NCBI RefSeq assembly: GCF_005601135.1
Contig: NZ_CP039381.1
Coordinates: 2,291,941-2,355,940 of the forward strand
Direction of reading: 5' to 3'
Source of the DNA: Ruminococcus bovis
GTDB taxonomy: Bacteria; Bacillota; Clostridia; Oscillospirales; Acutalibacteraceae
Length of the DNA: 64,000 nt
The notes below the pieces were generated by a model, which was not told the DNA's origin, ran no database searches, and saw only the letters and a list, made by a program, of their open reading frames with translations. The first letter of the stretch is position 1. Each line of letters starts with the position of its first letter. A program made the translations under genes and the position numbers. Of the stretch, positions 46,919 through 55,535 are shown piece by piece.

Positions 46919-48993
46919 TGGTCTTTAGTATAGCCACAACCCTCAGTTGCACAGAAGATTGTCTGCTTTTTGCCCTTCTTTTTATATAGAATCTTGCCAC
47001 ACTGTGGACACTTTTCATTTACAGGTTCATACCAAGACATATAGTTACAATCAGGGTAGTTACTACAGCCGTAGAACACTTTACCTTTCTTGGTTTTACG
47101 AGTAATAACATCTCCACCACATTCAGGACATTGAACACCGATTTTCTCTACAAACTTCTTGATATTCTTACATTCAGGGTATCCCGGACAAGCAATAAAC
47201 TTACCGTATCTACCGACTTTGACGACCATCTTTCTGCCACAGTTTTCGCATACAATATCAGTTTCGTCCTCTTTTAGCTTAATCTTGACACCTTCCATAT
47301 CTTCTTTAGCCTTTTTCAAGGTCTTATCAAAGTCAACATAGAAATTATCAAGTAGTTCAACCCATTGTTCGTCACCATGTTCAACCTTATCAAGGTCTTC
47401 TTCCATTTGTGCAGTAAACTTAACATTTACAATCTTAGGAAATCTTTCTTTTAATAGAGTTACAAGTGCCTCACCAAGTTCAGTTGGTACAAGGGACTTT
47501 GCTTCTCTTTTAACATATTCTCTACTTGTAATTGTTGAGATTGTTGCAGCATATGTTGATGGACGGCCAATACCGTTTTCTTCAAGTGCTTTGATTAGAG
47601 ACGCTTCTGTAAATCTTGCAGGTGGCTGAGTAAAGTGCTGGTTAGGGATAATCTCTCTAACCTTAGTAGGCATATTCTTCTCTAGTGGAGGAAGCTGCTT
47701 TTCCTTTGTACCTTCAGCATCATTACTGTCAACATAAAGTGTTGTATAACCGTCAAAGTCAACTCTGTAACCTGATGCCTTAAAGATATAGTCATTGGCA
47801 TTGATTTCTGCTTGAGTTGTTTTGTGGATACAATCAGCCATCTGACAAGCAGTAAATCTATCCCAAATCAGTTTATATAGCTTATACTGTTCAATAGTTA
47901 AGCTATCCTTAACCTTATCAGGTGACAATGATGGAATAGATGGTCGAATAGCTTCGTGACCATCTTGAGCATTTGAACGAGATTTAAACACTCTTGGCTT
48001 TGGTGGTAAATATTCAGGTCCAAAGTTATCATTAATATACTGAGTTACTTCTGCAACGGCATCATTAGAAATTCTTAATGAGTCAGTTCTCATATATGTG
48101 ATAAGACCTGTTGTACCATAGCCCTCAACATCAACACCTTCATAAAGTTCCTGAGCAATTTTCATTGTTCTTCTTGACTGATAACCAAGTTTACGAGATG
48201 CCTCCTGTTGCAAAGTTGAAGTAATAAATGGTGGGTATGGTGACTTTTTACGAGTACCGTTTCTTACTTTTGTAACAATAAATTCAGCATCCTTGATTTC
48301 TTCAAGAATCTTGTCAGCCTCTTCTTTATTATTAATCTTAATTTTCTTACCGTCAGGTCCAAGTGCTAAAGATGCATTGAAAACTTTTCTGCTTGACTTT
48401 GGAGAAAGTTTTGCTTCAATTGACCAATATTCTTCCGGTTTAAATGCTCTGATTTCGTTTTCTCTGTCTACGATAATCTTAAGAGCTACAGACTGCACTC
48501 TACCGGCAGAAAGGCCTCTACGAATCTTTTGGCTAACAAATGGACTTAGCTTATAACCAACAAGTCTGTCAAGAATTCTTCTTGCCTGTTGAGCATTAAC
48601 AAGGTCAATGTCAATAGAACGAGGGTTCGCCATACCGTTATTGACACCTGTCTTAGTAATTTCGTTAAATTCAACTCTATTTTTATCTTCTAAATCAAGT
48701 CCTAAAATATATGCTAAATGCCAAGAAATAGCCTCACCTTCACGGTCCGGGTCAGTTGCAAGATAAATCTTGTCACTGTCTTTTGCAAGTGACTTTAGTT
48801 CATCAACTAACTTTTCTTTACCTTTGATGATTGCATATTTAGGAGCATAATTTTTCTTTATATCAACAGCAAGTCTAGCCTTTGGTAGGTCACGAACATG
48901 ACCCATTGATGCTACAACTTCATAATCTTTTCCAAGATATTTTTTGATTGTTTTAGCCTTAGCAGGAGACTCCACTATTACTAAATTTGACAT
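46915..48993 (-). CDS. topA: DNA topoisomerase I
   Basis: This type IA enzyme relaxes negative supercoils. The 692-residue protein has an N-terminal Toprim domain (LVIVESPAKAKTIKKYLG, LATDPDREGEAISWHL), catalytic Tyr in GLITYMRTDSLRIS near residue 300, and GLSAGRVQSVALKII. Three C-terminal zinc ribbons follow: CENCGRKMVVKVGRYGKFIA, CPECGGDVITRKTKKGK and CPQCGKILYKKKGKK. It follows dprA by 18 bp, the usual order. Confidence 0.97.
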   Translation of the reverse strand: MSNLVIVESPAKAKTIKKYLGKDYEVVASMGHVRDLPKARLAVDIKKNYAPKYAIIKGKEKLVDELKSLAKDSDKIYLATDPDREGEAISWHLAYILGLDLEDKNRVEFNEITKTGVNNGMANPRSIDIDLVNAQQARRILDRLVGYKLSPFVSQKIRRGLSAGRVQSVALKIIVDRENEIRAFKPEEYWSIEAKLSPKSSRKVFNASLALGPDGKKIKINNKEEADKILEEIKDAEFIVTKVRNGTRKKSPYPPFITSTLQQEASRKLGYQSRRTMKIAQELYEGVDVEGYGTTGLITYMRTDSLRISNDAVAEVTQYINDNFGPEYLPPKPRVFKSRSNAQDGHEAIRPSIPSLSPDKVKDSLTIEQYKLYKLIWDRFTACQMADCIHKTTQAEINANDYIFKASGYRVDFDGYTTLYVDSNDAEGTKEKQLPPLEKNMPTKVREIIPNQHFTQPPARFTEASLIKALEENGIGRPSTYAATISTITSREYVKREAKSLVPTELGEALVTLLKERFPKIVNVKFTAQMEEDLDKVEHGDEQWVELLDNFYVDFDKTLKKAKEDMEGVKIKLKEDETDIVCENCGRKMVVKVGRYGKFIACPGYPECKNIKKFVEKIGVQCPECGGDVITRKTKKGKVFYGCSNYPDCNYMSWYEPVNEKCPQCGKILYKKKGKKQTIFCATEGCGYTKDQ

Positions 48994-49011
48994 TTATCTA
49001 TCCTCCGATAG

Positions 49012-50193
49012 TTACTTTATTTTATACTGTTTGCCCGGTAAAACTACTATTAAATCCATAAGTTCAAGATTTGTTAGTATTCCGGAAATTTTATATACCG
49101 GTAAGTTACATTTATCAGACAAATCATCTATATGTATAGGATCATTTCCGATAGCATAATAAACCTTTGATGAATTTTCATCAAGGTTTACATCATATCT
49201 ATGGCCCTTTATAAACTCTTTTTCGGGTTTTACATTAGACTTTTTTGCAGGAATTTTCAGCACTGTACTGTCAGGGATATCATACTCATCATCTTCATAA
49301 ACTTCTAAATTATTAAATTCATTATAGTAGTTTAAAATATCAAGATAAGTAGTTACAGGAATAGCACCATCCTTAATAAGTTGGTTTGAGCCAACAGAAT
49401 AGACACTATTGATGTTTGCCATTACAGCAAAAACATCTTTACCTTGTTCTCTTCCGGCAATATCGGCTGTAACTAATGCACCACTTTTCTTCCCTGCTTC
49501 AACAACAAGAACACCTCTTGAAAGTGCAGAGATTATTCTGTTACGAGATAAAAAGTGATGTGGCAAAGGCTCTGTATCCGGAGGATATTCTGAAATTAAA
49601 CATCCTCTGTGTGTTATAGCCTTTCTCATAGGCTCATTTTTCATAAGGTAAGGATAATTGATACCACAACCTAAAACACAAATTGTAATACCATCAGCGT
49701 TTAATGCACCTGTATGTGCTGAACTGTCAACACCCATTGCACCACCACTAATTATAGTTACCTTACATTTTGAAAGATTATGAGAAATACTGTAAGCCAC
49801 CTTTTTGCCATATGTTGTAGCTTTTCTTGTACCTACAATAGCAATAGTTAAAAGATTATCAACTCTTGGTAAATATCCACTAACATATATAACTGCAGGT
49901 GGAGTATCTATATTACGCAAACAATTAGGGTATCTGTCATTATCTATTGCAAAAATGGAATAACCCAAACTTTCACATTTAGATATAATTTCATCAGCTT
50001 TTTCAATCGGAGTTTCTTCTAGGTGGTTAATTTCCTTTTCGGTAAAAATACCACAAAATCTCCATTCAAAGTCCTGACCATTATAAAATACAGAAATATC
50101 CCTATACTCTTCAGTTTCGTAAAGTCTTTTAACTTTTGGATTATCATAGCCAAGAGCTAAACTTAGCCATATCCAATAACGATTATTATTCAT
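49012..50193 (-). CDS. dprA: DNA processing protein DprA
   Basis: DprA loads RecA on incoming single-stranded DNA during natural transformation. The 393-residue protein has a SAM-like N-terminal part (1-85) and the Rossmann core with TIAIVGTRKATTYGKKVAYSI near 120, ISGGAMGVDSSAHTGAL, SEYPPDTEPLPHHFLSRNRIISALSRG and VVEAGKKSGALVTADIAGREQGKDVFA. A C-terminal winged-helix DprA domain follows (about 320-390). No other competence gene is near. It overlaps the methyltransferase gene by eight bases. Confidence 0.95.
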   Translation of the reverse strand: MNNNRYWIWLSLALGYDNPKVKRLYETEEYRDISVFYNGQDFEWRFCGIFTEKEINHLEETPIEKADEIISKCESLGYSIFAIDNDRYPNCLRNIDTPPAVIYVSGYLPRVDNLLTIAIVGTRKATTYGKKVAYSISHNLSKCKVTIISGGAMGVDSSAHTGALNADGITICVLGCGINYPYLMKNEPMRKAITHRGCLISEYPPDTEPLPHHFLSRNRIISALSRGVLVVEAGKKSGALVTADIAGREQGKDVFAVMANINSVYSVGSNQLIKDGAIPVTTYLDILNYYNEFNNLEVYEDDEYDIPDSTVLKIPAKKSNVKPEKEFIKGHRYDVNLDENSSKVYYAIGNDPIHIDDLSDKCNLPVYKISGILTNLELMDLIVVLPGKQYKIK

Positions 50194-50980
50194 TATTTGA
50201 CATTTCCCACATAATTATACTAGCTGCTACTCCGGCATTAAGAGAATCAATCTTTCCCTTCATAGGTACAATAACTTGGTAGTTACAAGCATTAATAGTC
50301 ATTTCACTTAGTCCATTAGCTTCGTTACCTATTACAACAAGAGCATTCTTAGAGAACTCAAAATCACCTAAAGTTTTGGCAGTATCTTTTAAACAAGCAG
50401 CATAAGACCTACCATGCTTATTAAATTCACATTCAATATATTCTTCTGCGTCATTAATAATATAGAAAGGTACACGGAAAATTGCACCCATACTACCTCT
50501 TACAACCTTTGGACTATAAATATCACAAGAATCTTTTGTAATAAATACACCTTTAATTGAAAAAGCATCTGCAGAACGCAATACTGTTGCAATATTGTCC
50601 GGATTTTGCACATTGTCTAAAAGTACAAACTTACCATTATAATCAATTTTATCAATATCATCAGTTTTGTCAAGTGTTTTAAGTACAAGCATTACACCTT
50701 GTGGTGACTTTGTATCGGACAAAACATTGAAAATGTTGTTAGGTACAACTATTGATTCATCAGAAATTGACTCAAGTCTATTGCATAATTCAAGATTTCT
50801 GGTATAGAAATTTTCGCTACAAAGTAGCACATCAATATGAATATTAGAAATTAAAACATCTTGGCAAGTTCTTAGTCCTTCTGCAACAAACTGCTTGTTC
50901 TTGTTCCTATACTTTTTCTGCTTTACTAATTTATGAATATGCTTTAGAGTACCATTTTCTCTACTTGTAACAAACTTCAT
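50186..50980 (-). CDS. SpoU/TrmH-family RNA 2'-O-methyltransferase
   Basis: This 264-residue protein has an N-terminal L30e-like substrate-binding domain (1-95; FVAEGLRTCQDVL). The C-terminal SPOUT knot has VLLDNVQNPDNIATVLRSADAF near residue 120, SPKVVRGSMGAIFRVPFY and VVIGNEANGLSEMTINAC...VPMKGKIDSLNAGVAASIIMWE, the three SpoU motifs. It is probably an rRNA methylase of the RlmB/YsgA type. It follows the rplT terminator and precedes dprA. Confidence 0.9.
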   Translation of the reverse strand: MKFVTSRENGTLKHIHKLVKQKKYRNKNKQFVAEGLRTCQDVLISNIHIDVLLCSENFYTRNLELCNRLESISDESIVVPNNIFNVLSDTKSPQGVMLVLKTLDKTDDIDKIDYNGKFVLLDNVQNPDNIATVLRSADAFSIKGVFITKDSCDIYSPKVVRGSMGAIFRVPFYIINDAEEYIECEFNKHGRSYAACLKDTAKTLGDFEFSKNALVVIGNEANGLSEMTINACNYQVIVPMKGKIDSLNAGVAASIIMWEMSNNE

Positions 50981-51003
50981 ATAATGACCTCTTTTTTAGA
51001 TAG

Positions 51004-51035
51004 TAAAAAGCGTTTGAGGTAAGAACCTCAAACGC
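51004..51035 (-). terminator. Terminator after rplT
   Basis: Eleven-base perfect stem GCGTTTGAGGT/ACCTCAAACGC followed on the minus strand by TTTTT. Confidence 0.9.
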
Positions 51036-51042
51036 ATAACAC

Positions 51043-51393
51043 TTAAGCTTTTGTAACTTTTTCAACAAGGCTAGCAAAAGCTGCTGGATCAGAAATAGCA
51101 ATTTCTGAAAGCATCTTTCTGTTAAGGTCAATGTTAGCCTTCTTAAGACCATTCATAAATGTGCTGTAGTTTGTGCCGTTTAGCTTACAAGCTGCAGAAA
51201 TTCTTGTGATCCAAAGTCTTCTGAAATCTCTCTTCTTCTGCTTACGACCAATGTATGCATAGTTACCAGATTTCATAACTGCCTGCTTAGCCATCTTAAA
51301 GTGCTTACTCTTTGCACCGTAATAACCCTTAGCAAGCTTTAATGTTTTGTTTCTTCTTTTGCGAGTCATCATCGCGCCTTTTACACGAGCCAT
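51043..51393 (-). CDS. rplT: Ribosomal protein L20
   Basis: L20 is an early 50S assembly protein and, in Firmicutes, a feedback repressor of the infC-rpmI-rplT transcript. The 116-residue basic protein has [38 protein letters not shown] and [36 protein letters not shown] follows GGAGG. It is last in the operon and is followed by a strong terminator. Confidence 0.98.
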   Translation of the reverse strand: MARVKGAMMTRKRRNKTLKLAKGYYGAKSKHFKMAKQAVMKSGNYAYIGRKQKKRDFRRLWITRISAACKLNGTNYSTFMNGLKKANIDLNRKMLSEIAISDPAAFASLVEKVTKA

Positions 51394-51438
51394 TCTATAT
51401 TTCCTCCGTTATTTCGTAAGTTAAATTCAAAAAGTTAA

Positions 51439-51636
51439 TTATTTGTAAGGGATTAATTTCTTAATCTGAGCTGTATTTGTCTTATCAGCTACACAAGTCT
51501 GTCTTAGACCTCTCTTACGCTTTGTGTTCTTCTTGTTAAGAATGTGCTGCTTGTTAGCATGAGCACGGATAACCTTACCATTCTTAGAAAGTTTAAATCT
51601 CTTTTTTGCACCACTATGTGTCTTAATCTTTCCCAT
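51439..51636 (-). CDS. rpmI: Ribosomal protein L35
   Basis: This 65-residue basic protein has KIKTHSGAKKRFKLSKNGKV at the start, RAHANKQHILNKKNTKRKRG in the middle and KKLIPYK at the end. It lies between infC and rplT in the conserved operon; ATG follows AAGGAGG. Confidence 0.98.
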   Translation of the reverse strand: MGKIKTHSGAKKRFKLSKNGKVIRAHANKQHILNKKNTKRKRGLRQTCVADKTNTAQIKKLIPYK

Positions 51637-51657
51637 TATGAAAATCCTCCTTAAAAA

Positions 51658-52176
51658 TTACTTATTTGGCTTAGGAGCTAGAAACATTAGCATATTTCTA
51701 CCTTCAAGTTTTGCTGGTTTTTCGATAACAGCAACTTCTTCACAAGCTTTAGCAAAACGGTTCATTGTGTCATAACCCTGTTCAGGATGACCCATCTCTC
51801 TACCTCTAAAGCGAATTGAAACCTTAACCTTATCGCCTTTCTTAATAAACTTAAGGGCATTGTTAAGTTTTGTGTTGAAGTCATGCACATCAATATTTAG
51901 TGAAAGTCTAACTTCCTTAATATCAAAAGTACGCTGGTTCTTCTTGTTTTCTTTTTCCCTTTTAGCTTGTTCAAAACGATACTTGCCATAGTCCATTACT
52001 TTGCAAACAGGTGGCTTTGCCTGTGGAGCAATCTTAACTAAGTCAAGGTTACTCTCCATTGCTATATTGAAAGCTTTTTCTGAAGACATAATACCTAGCT
52101 GTTCGCCTTCGGCACCAATTAGTCTTACTTCCTTATCACGGACTTCTTCGTTAATCTGTAGTTTCTTGTTGCTGAT
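51658..52176 (-). CDS. infC: Translation initiation factor IF-3, ATC start
   Basis: IF-3 keeps ribosomal subunits apart and checks the start codon. Reading begins ISNKKLQINEEVR at an ATC (52174-52176), seven bases after a perfect GGAGGTG, giving 172 residues, normal for the family. An N-terminal domain (DKEVRLIGAEGEQLGIMSSEKA), a linker helix (FEQAKREKENKKNQ) and a C-terminal domain (KEVRLSLNIDVHDFNTKLN, FRGREMGHPEQGYDTMNRF) follow. The frame extends 49 codons upstream, but that part is the leader, not protein. IF-3 discriminates against such codons, so a rare start permits self-control, as with AUU in Escherichia coli. Confidence 0.93.
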   Translation of the reverse strand: MSNKKLQINEEVRDKEVRLIGAEGEQLGIMSSEKAFNIAMESNLDLVKIAPQAKPPVCKVMDYGKYRFEQAKREKENKKNQRTFDIKEVRLSLNIDVHDFNTKLNNALKFIKKGDKVKVSIRFRGREMGHPEQGYDTMNRFAKACEEVAVIEKPAKLEGRNMLMFLAPKPNK

Positions 52177-52190
52177 TGTCGAGCACCTCC

Positions 52191-52320
52191 AAAATAAATT
52201 AAAAAAGTGGACAGATAAACTCCGTCCACTATAATACGCATCAGTAAAAAAACTGTAAGTATTAACCCACGCAGACGGCACCCCGTAGGTGAAAGCATAA
52301 CTGCCTTTCTTTCTTTTACT
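52191..52320 (-). promoter_or_regulatory. infC-rpmI-rplT leader with intrinsic terminator (candidate L20 attenuator)
   Basis: The leader is about 140 nt. Near its end, stem AGTGGAC/GTCCACT (52206-52230) is followed on the minus strand by TTTTTTAATTT, an intrinsic terminator only a few bases ahead of the GGAGGTG of infC. Upstream, GGCAGTTATG and CACCTACGGGGTGCCG stretches can form alternative helices. Firmicute leaders of this operon are known to end early when L20 is in excess. The terminator is read directly; the L20 link is inferred from the operon. Confidence 0.75.
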
Positions 52321-52325
52321 CAATT

Positions 52326-52354
52326 ATTATATATAAAAGCATTTAATTTGTCAA
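52326..52354 (-). promoter_or_regulatory. Promoter of infC operon
   Basis: Consensus TTGACA (52349-52354), a 17-bp spacer and TATAAT (52326-52331) on the minus strand. Confidence 0.88.
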
Positions 52355-52361
52355 TACCTTT

Positions 52362-52390
52362 TTGACAATTAATTAGAAATTTGATAATAT
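52362..52390 (+). promoter_or_regulatory. Promoter of the CPBP protease gene, divergent from infC
   Basis: TTGACA (52362-52367), a 17-bp spacer and TAATAT (52385-52390) on the plus strand. The two divergent -35 boxes form an inverted repeat only seven bases apart. Confidence 0.8.
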
Positions 52391-52418
52391 GATACTAACG
52401 AAAGTCGAGGTAGACAAA

Positions 52419-53423
52419 ATGAATAACTTTTTTCAACAACAATTGTACCACAATTATCAAATAAATCAAGAGAAAAAAATGATAAGAAAAGAAAGCAACA
52501 AACTTTCCTTTATGTTGTTTATTGCAATTATATTTATGAATATTGCAGCTACTGTACTATTTATGTTTATTGCATTTTTTAGCAAAGATACTTCTCTTAC
52601 CACTACAGGAATACAAAACAGTTATTCTTCTTATGACTACATTATTAATGGTTTAGGAGAATTTGCCGGTTTCTTTGTTGTACCGTTCGTATTTTGCTTA
52701 TTATTTCGTTACAAATTCAGTGAAGTTATTCCGGTTAACAGTAATAAGAAATATAATCCTTTATTATTGGTATTAGGTGGATATGCAATTTGTACTGTTG
52801 CAAATATTGCAGTTAGCCTACTAAATAATAATTTAAGTATATTTGGATTGACCAATACAACCGGTGTTGAATTTACAACCAAGACACCACTTGACCAAGT
52901 TATTTACTTTATATGTATTGCAATTATTCCTGCTTTAACTGAGGAATTTATGTTTAGAGGTGTTATCTTAAATTCATTTAGAAAATTCGGTGATGGCTTT
53001 GCAATTTTAATGTCATCTCTCCTATTTGGTTTTATGCATGGTAACTTTGTACAAATTCCATTTGCATTTATTGTAGGTTTAGCTTGTGGATTTATAGTTG
53101 TAAAGACAAATTCAATTATACCGGCTATGGTTTTACATCTTCTTAATAATGGTACATCGGTACTTATTGATATTGTAGCTAATTATGTTGGTGACAATTT
53201 GTATTCTGTAATTTCTTCGGTAGTTATTTTTACACTTACACTACTAGGCTTTATTTCTATAGTTTTGCTTGTAAAAAAAGGCCTTAACTTTAAATTTGGA
53301 AATAAATCTATTGTGAGTTTAGGTGCTAAGGATAGAATAGTTCAATTTTTTGCTAATCCCGGTACAATAATTCTTCTTTCATTCTTCATTATTGAAGCAT
53401 TTATTACTTTATTAGGTTTTTAA
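52419..53423 (+). CDS. CPBP-family intramembrane protease (CAAX-like)
   Basis: This 334-residue protein has about eight membrane segments. The ABI/CPBP motifs are EEFMFRGVILNSF (near residue 182) and FGFMHGNFVQIPFAFIVG (near 210), which supply the metal-binding Glu and His. A final His-rich stretch VLHLLNNGTSVLID also fits the family. Bacterial members are linked to bacteriocin self-protection or protein maturation, but there is no such partner here. ATG 52419 is preferred over one at 52389 because the latter overlaps the -10 box. It is followed by tadA after two bases. Confidence 0.88.
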   Translation: MNNFFQQQLYHNYQINQEKKMIRKESNKLSFMLFIAIIFMNIAATVLFMFIAFFSKDTSLTTTGIQNSYSSYDYIINGLGEFAGFFVVPFVFCLLFRYKFSEVIPVNSNKKYNPLLLVLGGYAICTVANIAVSLLNNNLSIFGLTNTTGVEFTTKTPLDQVIYFICIAIIPALTEEFMFRGVILNSFRKFGDGFAILMSSLLFGFMHGNFVQIPFAFIVGLACGFIVVKTNSIIPAMVLHLLNNGTSVLIDIVANYVGDNLYSVISSVVIFTLTLLGFISIVLLVKKGLNFKFGNKSIVSLGAKDRIVQFFANPGTIILLSFFIIEAFITLLGF

Positions 53424-53425
53424 TT

Positions 53426-53881
53426 ATGTATAATGAAAAGTATATGGATATTGCACTTAATGAGGCTAAGTTAGCTTTAGAAGAAAACGAAGTTCCTGTT
53501 GGTGCAGTAATCGTTAAAGATGGTGTTGTAATTGCTAAAGCTCACAACACAAGAGAAAAAACTAAAAATGCACTTCATCACGCTGAGGTTATTGCAATAG
53601 ATAATGCTTGTAAAGAGTTATCAGGTTGGAGGCTTTGGCAATGTGAAATGTATGTAACAATGGAACCTTGTCCTATGTGTGCCGGTGCTATAGTTAATGC
53701 CAGAATACCTAATGTATATTTTGGTGCATATGATAAAAAGTATGGTGCTTGTGGTTCTGTTATCAATGTATTTAATATGAAAGAAAATTTTAAAGTTACT
53801 TACAAAGGTGGCTTTAAAGAAAAAGAGTCTTTAGAACTTTTTGATAAATTCTTTAAATATTTGAGAAACAAAAGAACATAA
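53426..53881 (+). CDS. tadA: tRNA-specific adenosine deaminase TadA
   Basis: TadA makes inosine at the wobble position of tRNA-Arg(ACG). The 151-residue protein has the zinc deaminase motifs HHAEVIAIDNACKEL (catalytic Glu, His ligand) near residue 52 and EPCPMCAGAIVNARI near 83 (two Cys ligands). VPVGAVIVKDG and a C-terminal F-D-K-F-F helix also fit TadA. It ends with a terminator facing the convergent MmcQ gene. Confidence 0.95.
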   Translation: MYNEKYMDIALNEAKLALEENEVPVGAVIVKDGVVIAKAHNTREKTKNALHHAEVIAIDNACKELSGWRLWQCEMYVTMEPCPMCAGAIVNARIPNVYFGAYDKKYGACGSVINVFNMKENFKVTYKGGFKEKESLELFDKFFKYLRNKRT

Positions 53882-53885
53882 AATT

Positions 53886-53920
53886 AGTCCTTAACGAGTT
53901 GATTGTTAAGGACTTTTTTC
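53886..53920 (+). terminator. Terminator after tadA
   Basis: Stem AGTCCTTAA/TTAAGGACT followed by TTTTTT on the plus strand. It lies between convergent genes. Confidence 0.85.
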
Positions 53921-53923
53921 TGT

Positions 53924-54280
53924 TTATTTTACTGTTAAATCATAGCTAATATCAATTAATGAAAGTATTTTTTCATCATCAACAGAACCATCAAGGCATA
54001 TTGTAATCCAATGTTCCTTATTCATATGGTATGCCGGATAAAAACCATTTTCTTCTAAAAGTGAGCCTAGCATTATTGGGTCACACTTAATATTGACTAT
54101 ATCTACTATTTTATCAGAATATTCGCCTAATCTATTCTTAGGGATTTTCATTAATAAAGCAAACCATTTGTTATTGTTACTATGCCTAAAAACAGTAGAA
54201 ACATTATCATTTTTAAAGGGTTTATCAGGTTCTTCACTAAATATTCCTGTAATTGATTTAACTAAACTTTCAAAATTCAT
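53924..54280 (-). CDS. MmcQ/YjbR-family protein
   Basis: This 118-residue soluble protein has a CyaY-like fold judged from its motifs: STVFRHSNNNKWFALLMKI, VDIVNIKCDPIMLGSLLEE and GFYPAYHMNKEHWITICLDG, the K-x-x-W and H-W-x-T-I pattern of MmcQ/YjbR proteins. Some are called DNA-binding, but the role is not established. It follows the PLP enzyme gene by one base. Confidence 0.88.
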   Translation of the reverse strand: MNFESLVKSITGIFSEEPDKPFKNDNVSTVFRHSNNNKWFALLMKIPKNRLGEYSDKIVDIVNIKCDPIMLGSLLEENGFYPAYHMNKEHWITICLDGSVDDEKILSLIDISYDLTVK

Positions 54281-54281
54281 A

Positions 54282-55535
54282 TTACTTATTTTTCTTTAAA
54301 ATTCTATCTGCTGCAATAAGTACACCTGTCTTACCACAATGGAAGTTAAATGAACCTTGCATCCATACTGCAAATGGTTCTCTAAGTGGTGCATCAGCAG
54401 AAAGTTCAATACTTGAACCTAAAGTAAATGTACCGGCAGCCATAATAACCTTGCTGTCATATCCCGGTAAATCATCAGGTACAGGTGTTACATAGCTATC
54501 TACCGGTGATCCTGCTTGAATACCCTCACAAAAAGCAATAAGGTTTTCTTCATTTTCAAGAAGAATAGCTTGTACAATATCTCCTCTTTTTTCATTCATA
54601 GTTGGTGATACACCGTAGCCCATTAATGTAAATAGTGTACTGGCAAAAACTGCAGTTTTCATAGCTTCACCTGTAATATGTGGTGAGTTAAATGCACCTA
54701 GGAACATTTCTCTCTTAGTGCTGATTGTTGCACCTAATTCTCTACCTGTACCCGGTGTTGTAAGTCTGTAACTACAAATTTCAACTAAATCTTTTCTACC
54801 GGCAATATAGCCACCTGTTGGAGCAATACCACCACCGGCATTCTTAATTAAAGAACCTGCCATAATATCTGCACCAACTTGAGTTGGCTCTAGTTCTTCA
54901 ACAAATTCACCATAGCAGTTATCAACCATAACAATAGTTTCAGGGGACTCTCTCTTAACTATTTCAGCAATTTTCTTAATATCTGCAATAGTTAATGCTC
55001 TTCTTAGAGAATAACCTCTTGAACGCTGAATATAAGCCATCTTAGGTTTTGACTTTAGCTTTTCAACTAAAGTATCATAATCAACTTCATTATCTTTTAA
55101 AGGTACTTCATCATAATGAATATCAAAGTCCTTTAATGAACCTGAATAGTTACCCTCAATACCGATTACACTTCTGATTGTATCATAAGGAATACCTACA
55201 ACAGAAAGCATAGTATCTCCGGGTCTTAGCATACCAAATAAAGCAACAGTTAATGCGTGAGTACCTGACTGAAAACTTTGTCTCACTATTGCATCTTCAG
55301 CACCAAATGCAGTGGCATATACTTCATCAAGAACTTCTCTGCCTCTATCGCTATAGCCATAACCTGTACTGTCGGCAAAGTGGCTTTCTGACACACCACA
55401 AGTTTGGAATGCCTTTAGCATTTTGTTCTGGTTATATTCTTGTATTCTCTCTATTTCTTGGAACTGAGTTTTGCACTCTTCCATTGCTTTTTCAGATAGT
55501 TCTAGAATTTTACTATCTAAATCAAAAAAACTCAT
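54282..55535 (-). CDS. PLP-dependent methionine gamma-lyase-like protein (YnbB family)
   Basis: This 417-residue fold-type I PLP enzyme has AEDAIVRQSFQSGTHALTVAL near residue 77 (PLP phosphate binding), YIQRSRGYSLRRALTIADI, VDNCYGEFVEELEPTQVGAD and the PLP lysine in AGSLIKNAGGGIAPTGGYI near 232. It belongs to the group once called aluminium resistance proteins, now annotated as methionine gamma-lyase family. The true substrate is not known. Its ATG overlaps the GNAT gene stop by four bases. Confidence 0.9.
   Translation of the reverse strand: MSFFDLDSKILELSEKAMEECKTQFQEIERIQEYNQNKMLKAFQTCGVSESHFADSTGYGYSDRGREVLDEVYATAFGAEDAIVRQSFQSGTHALTVALFGMLRPGDTMLSVVGIPYDTIRSVIGIEGNYSGSLKDFDIHYDEVPLKDNEVDYDTLVEKLKSKPKMAYIQRSRGYSLRRALTIADIKKIAEIVKRESPETIVMVDNCYGEFVEELEPTQVGADIMAGSLIKNAGGGIAPTGGYIAGRKDLVEICSYRLTTPGTGRELGATISTKREMFLGAFNSPHITGEAMKTAVFASTLFTLMGYGVSPTMNEKRGDIVQAILLENEENLIAFCEGIQAGSPVDSYVTPVPDDLPGYDSKVIMAAGTFTLGSSIELSADAPLREPFAVWMQGSFNFHCGKTGVLIAADRILKKNK

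Noticed and set aside
52177-52323. 49-codon upstream extension of infC
   Set aside because: It covers the promoter-proximal leader and the terminator hairpin. The family start and GGAGGTG fit the ATC at 52176.
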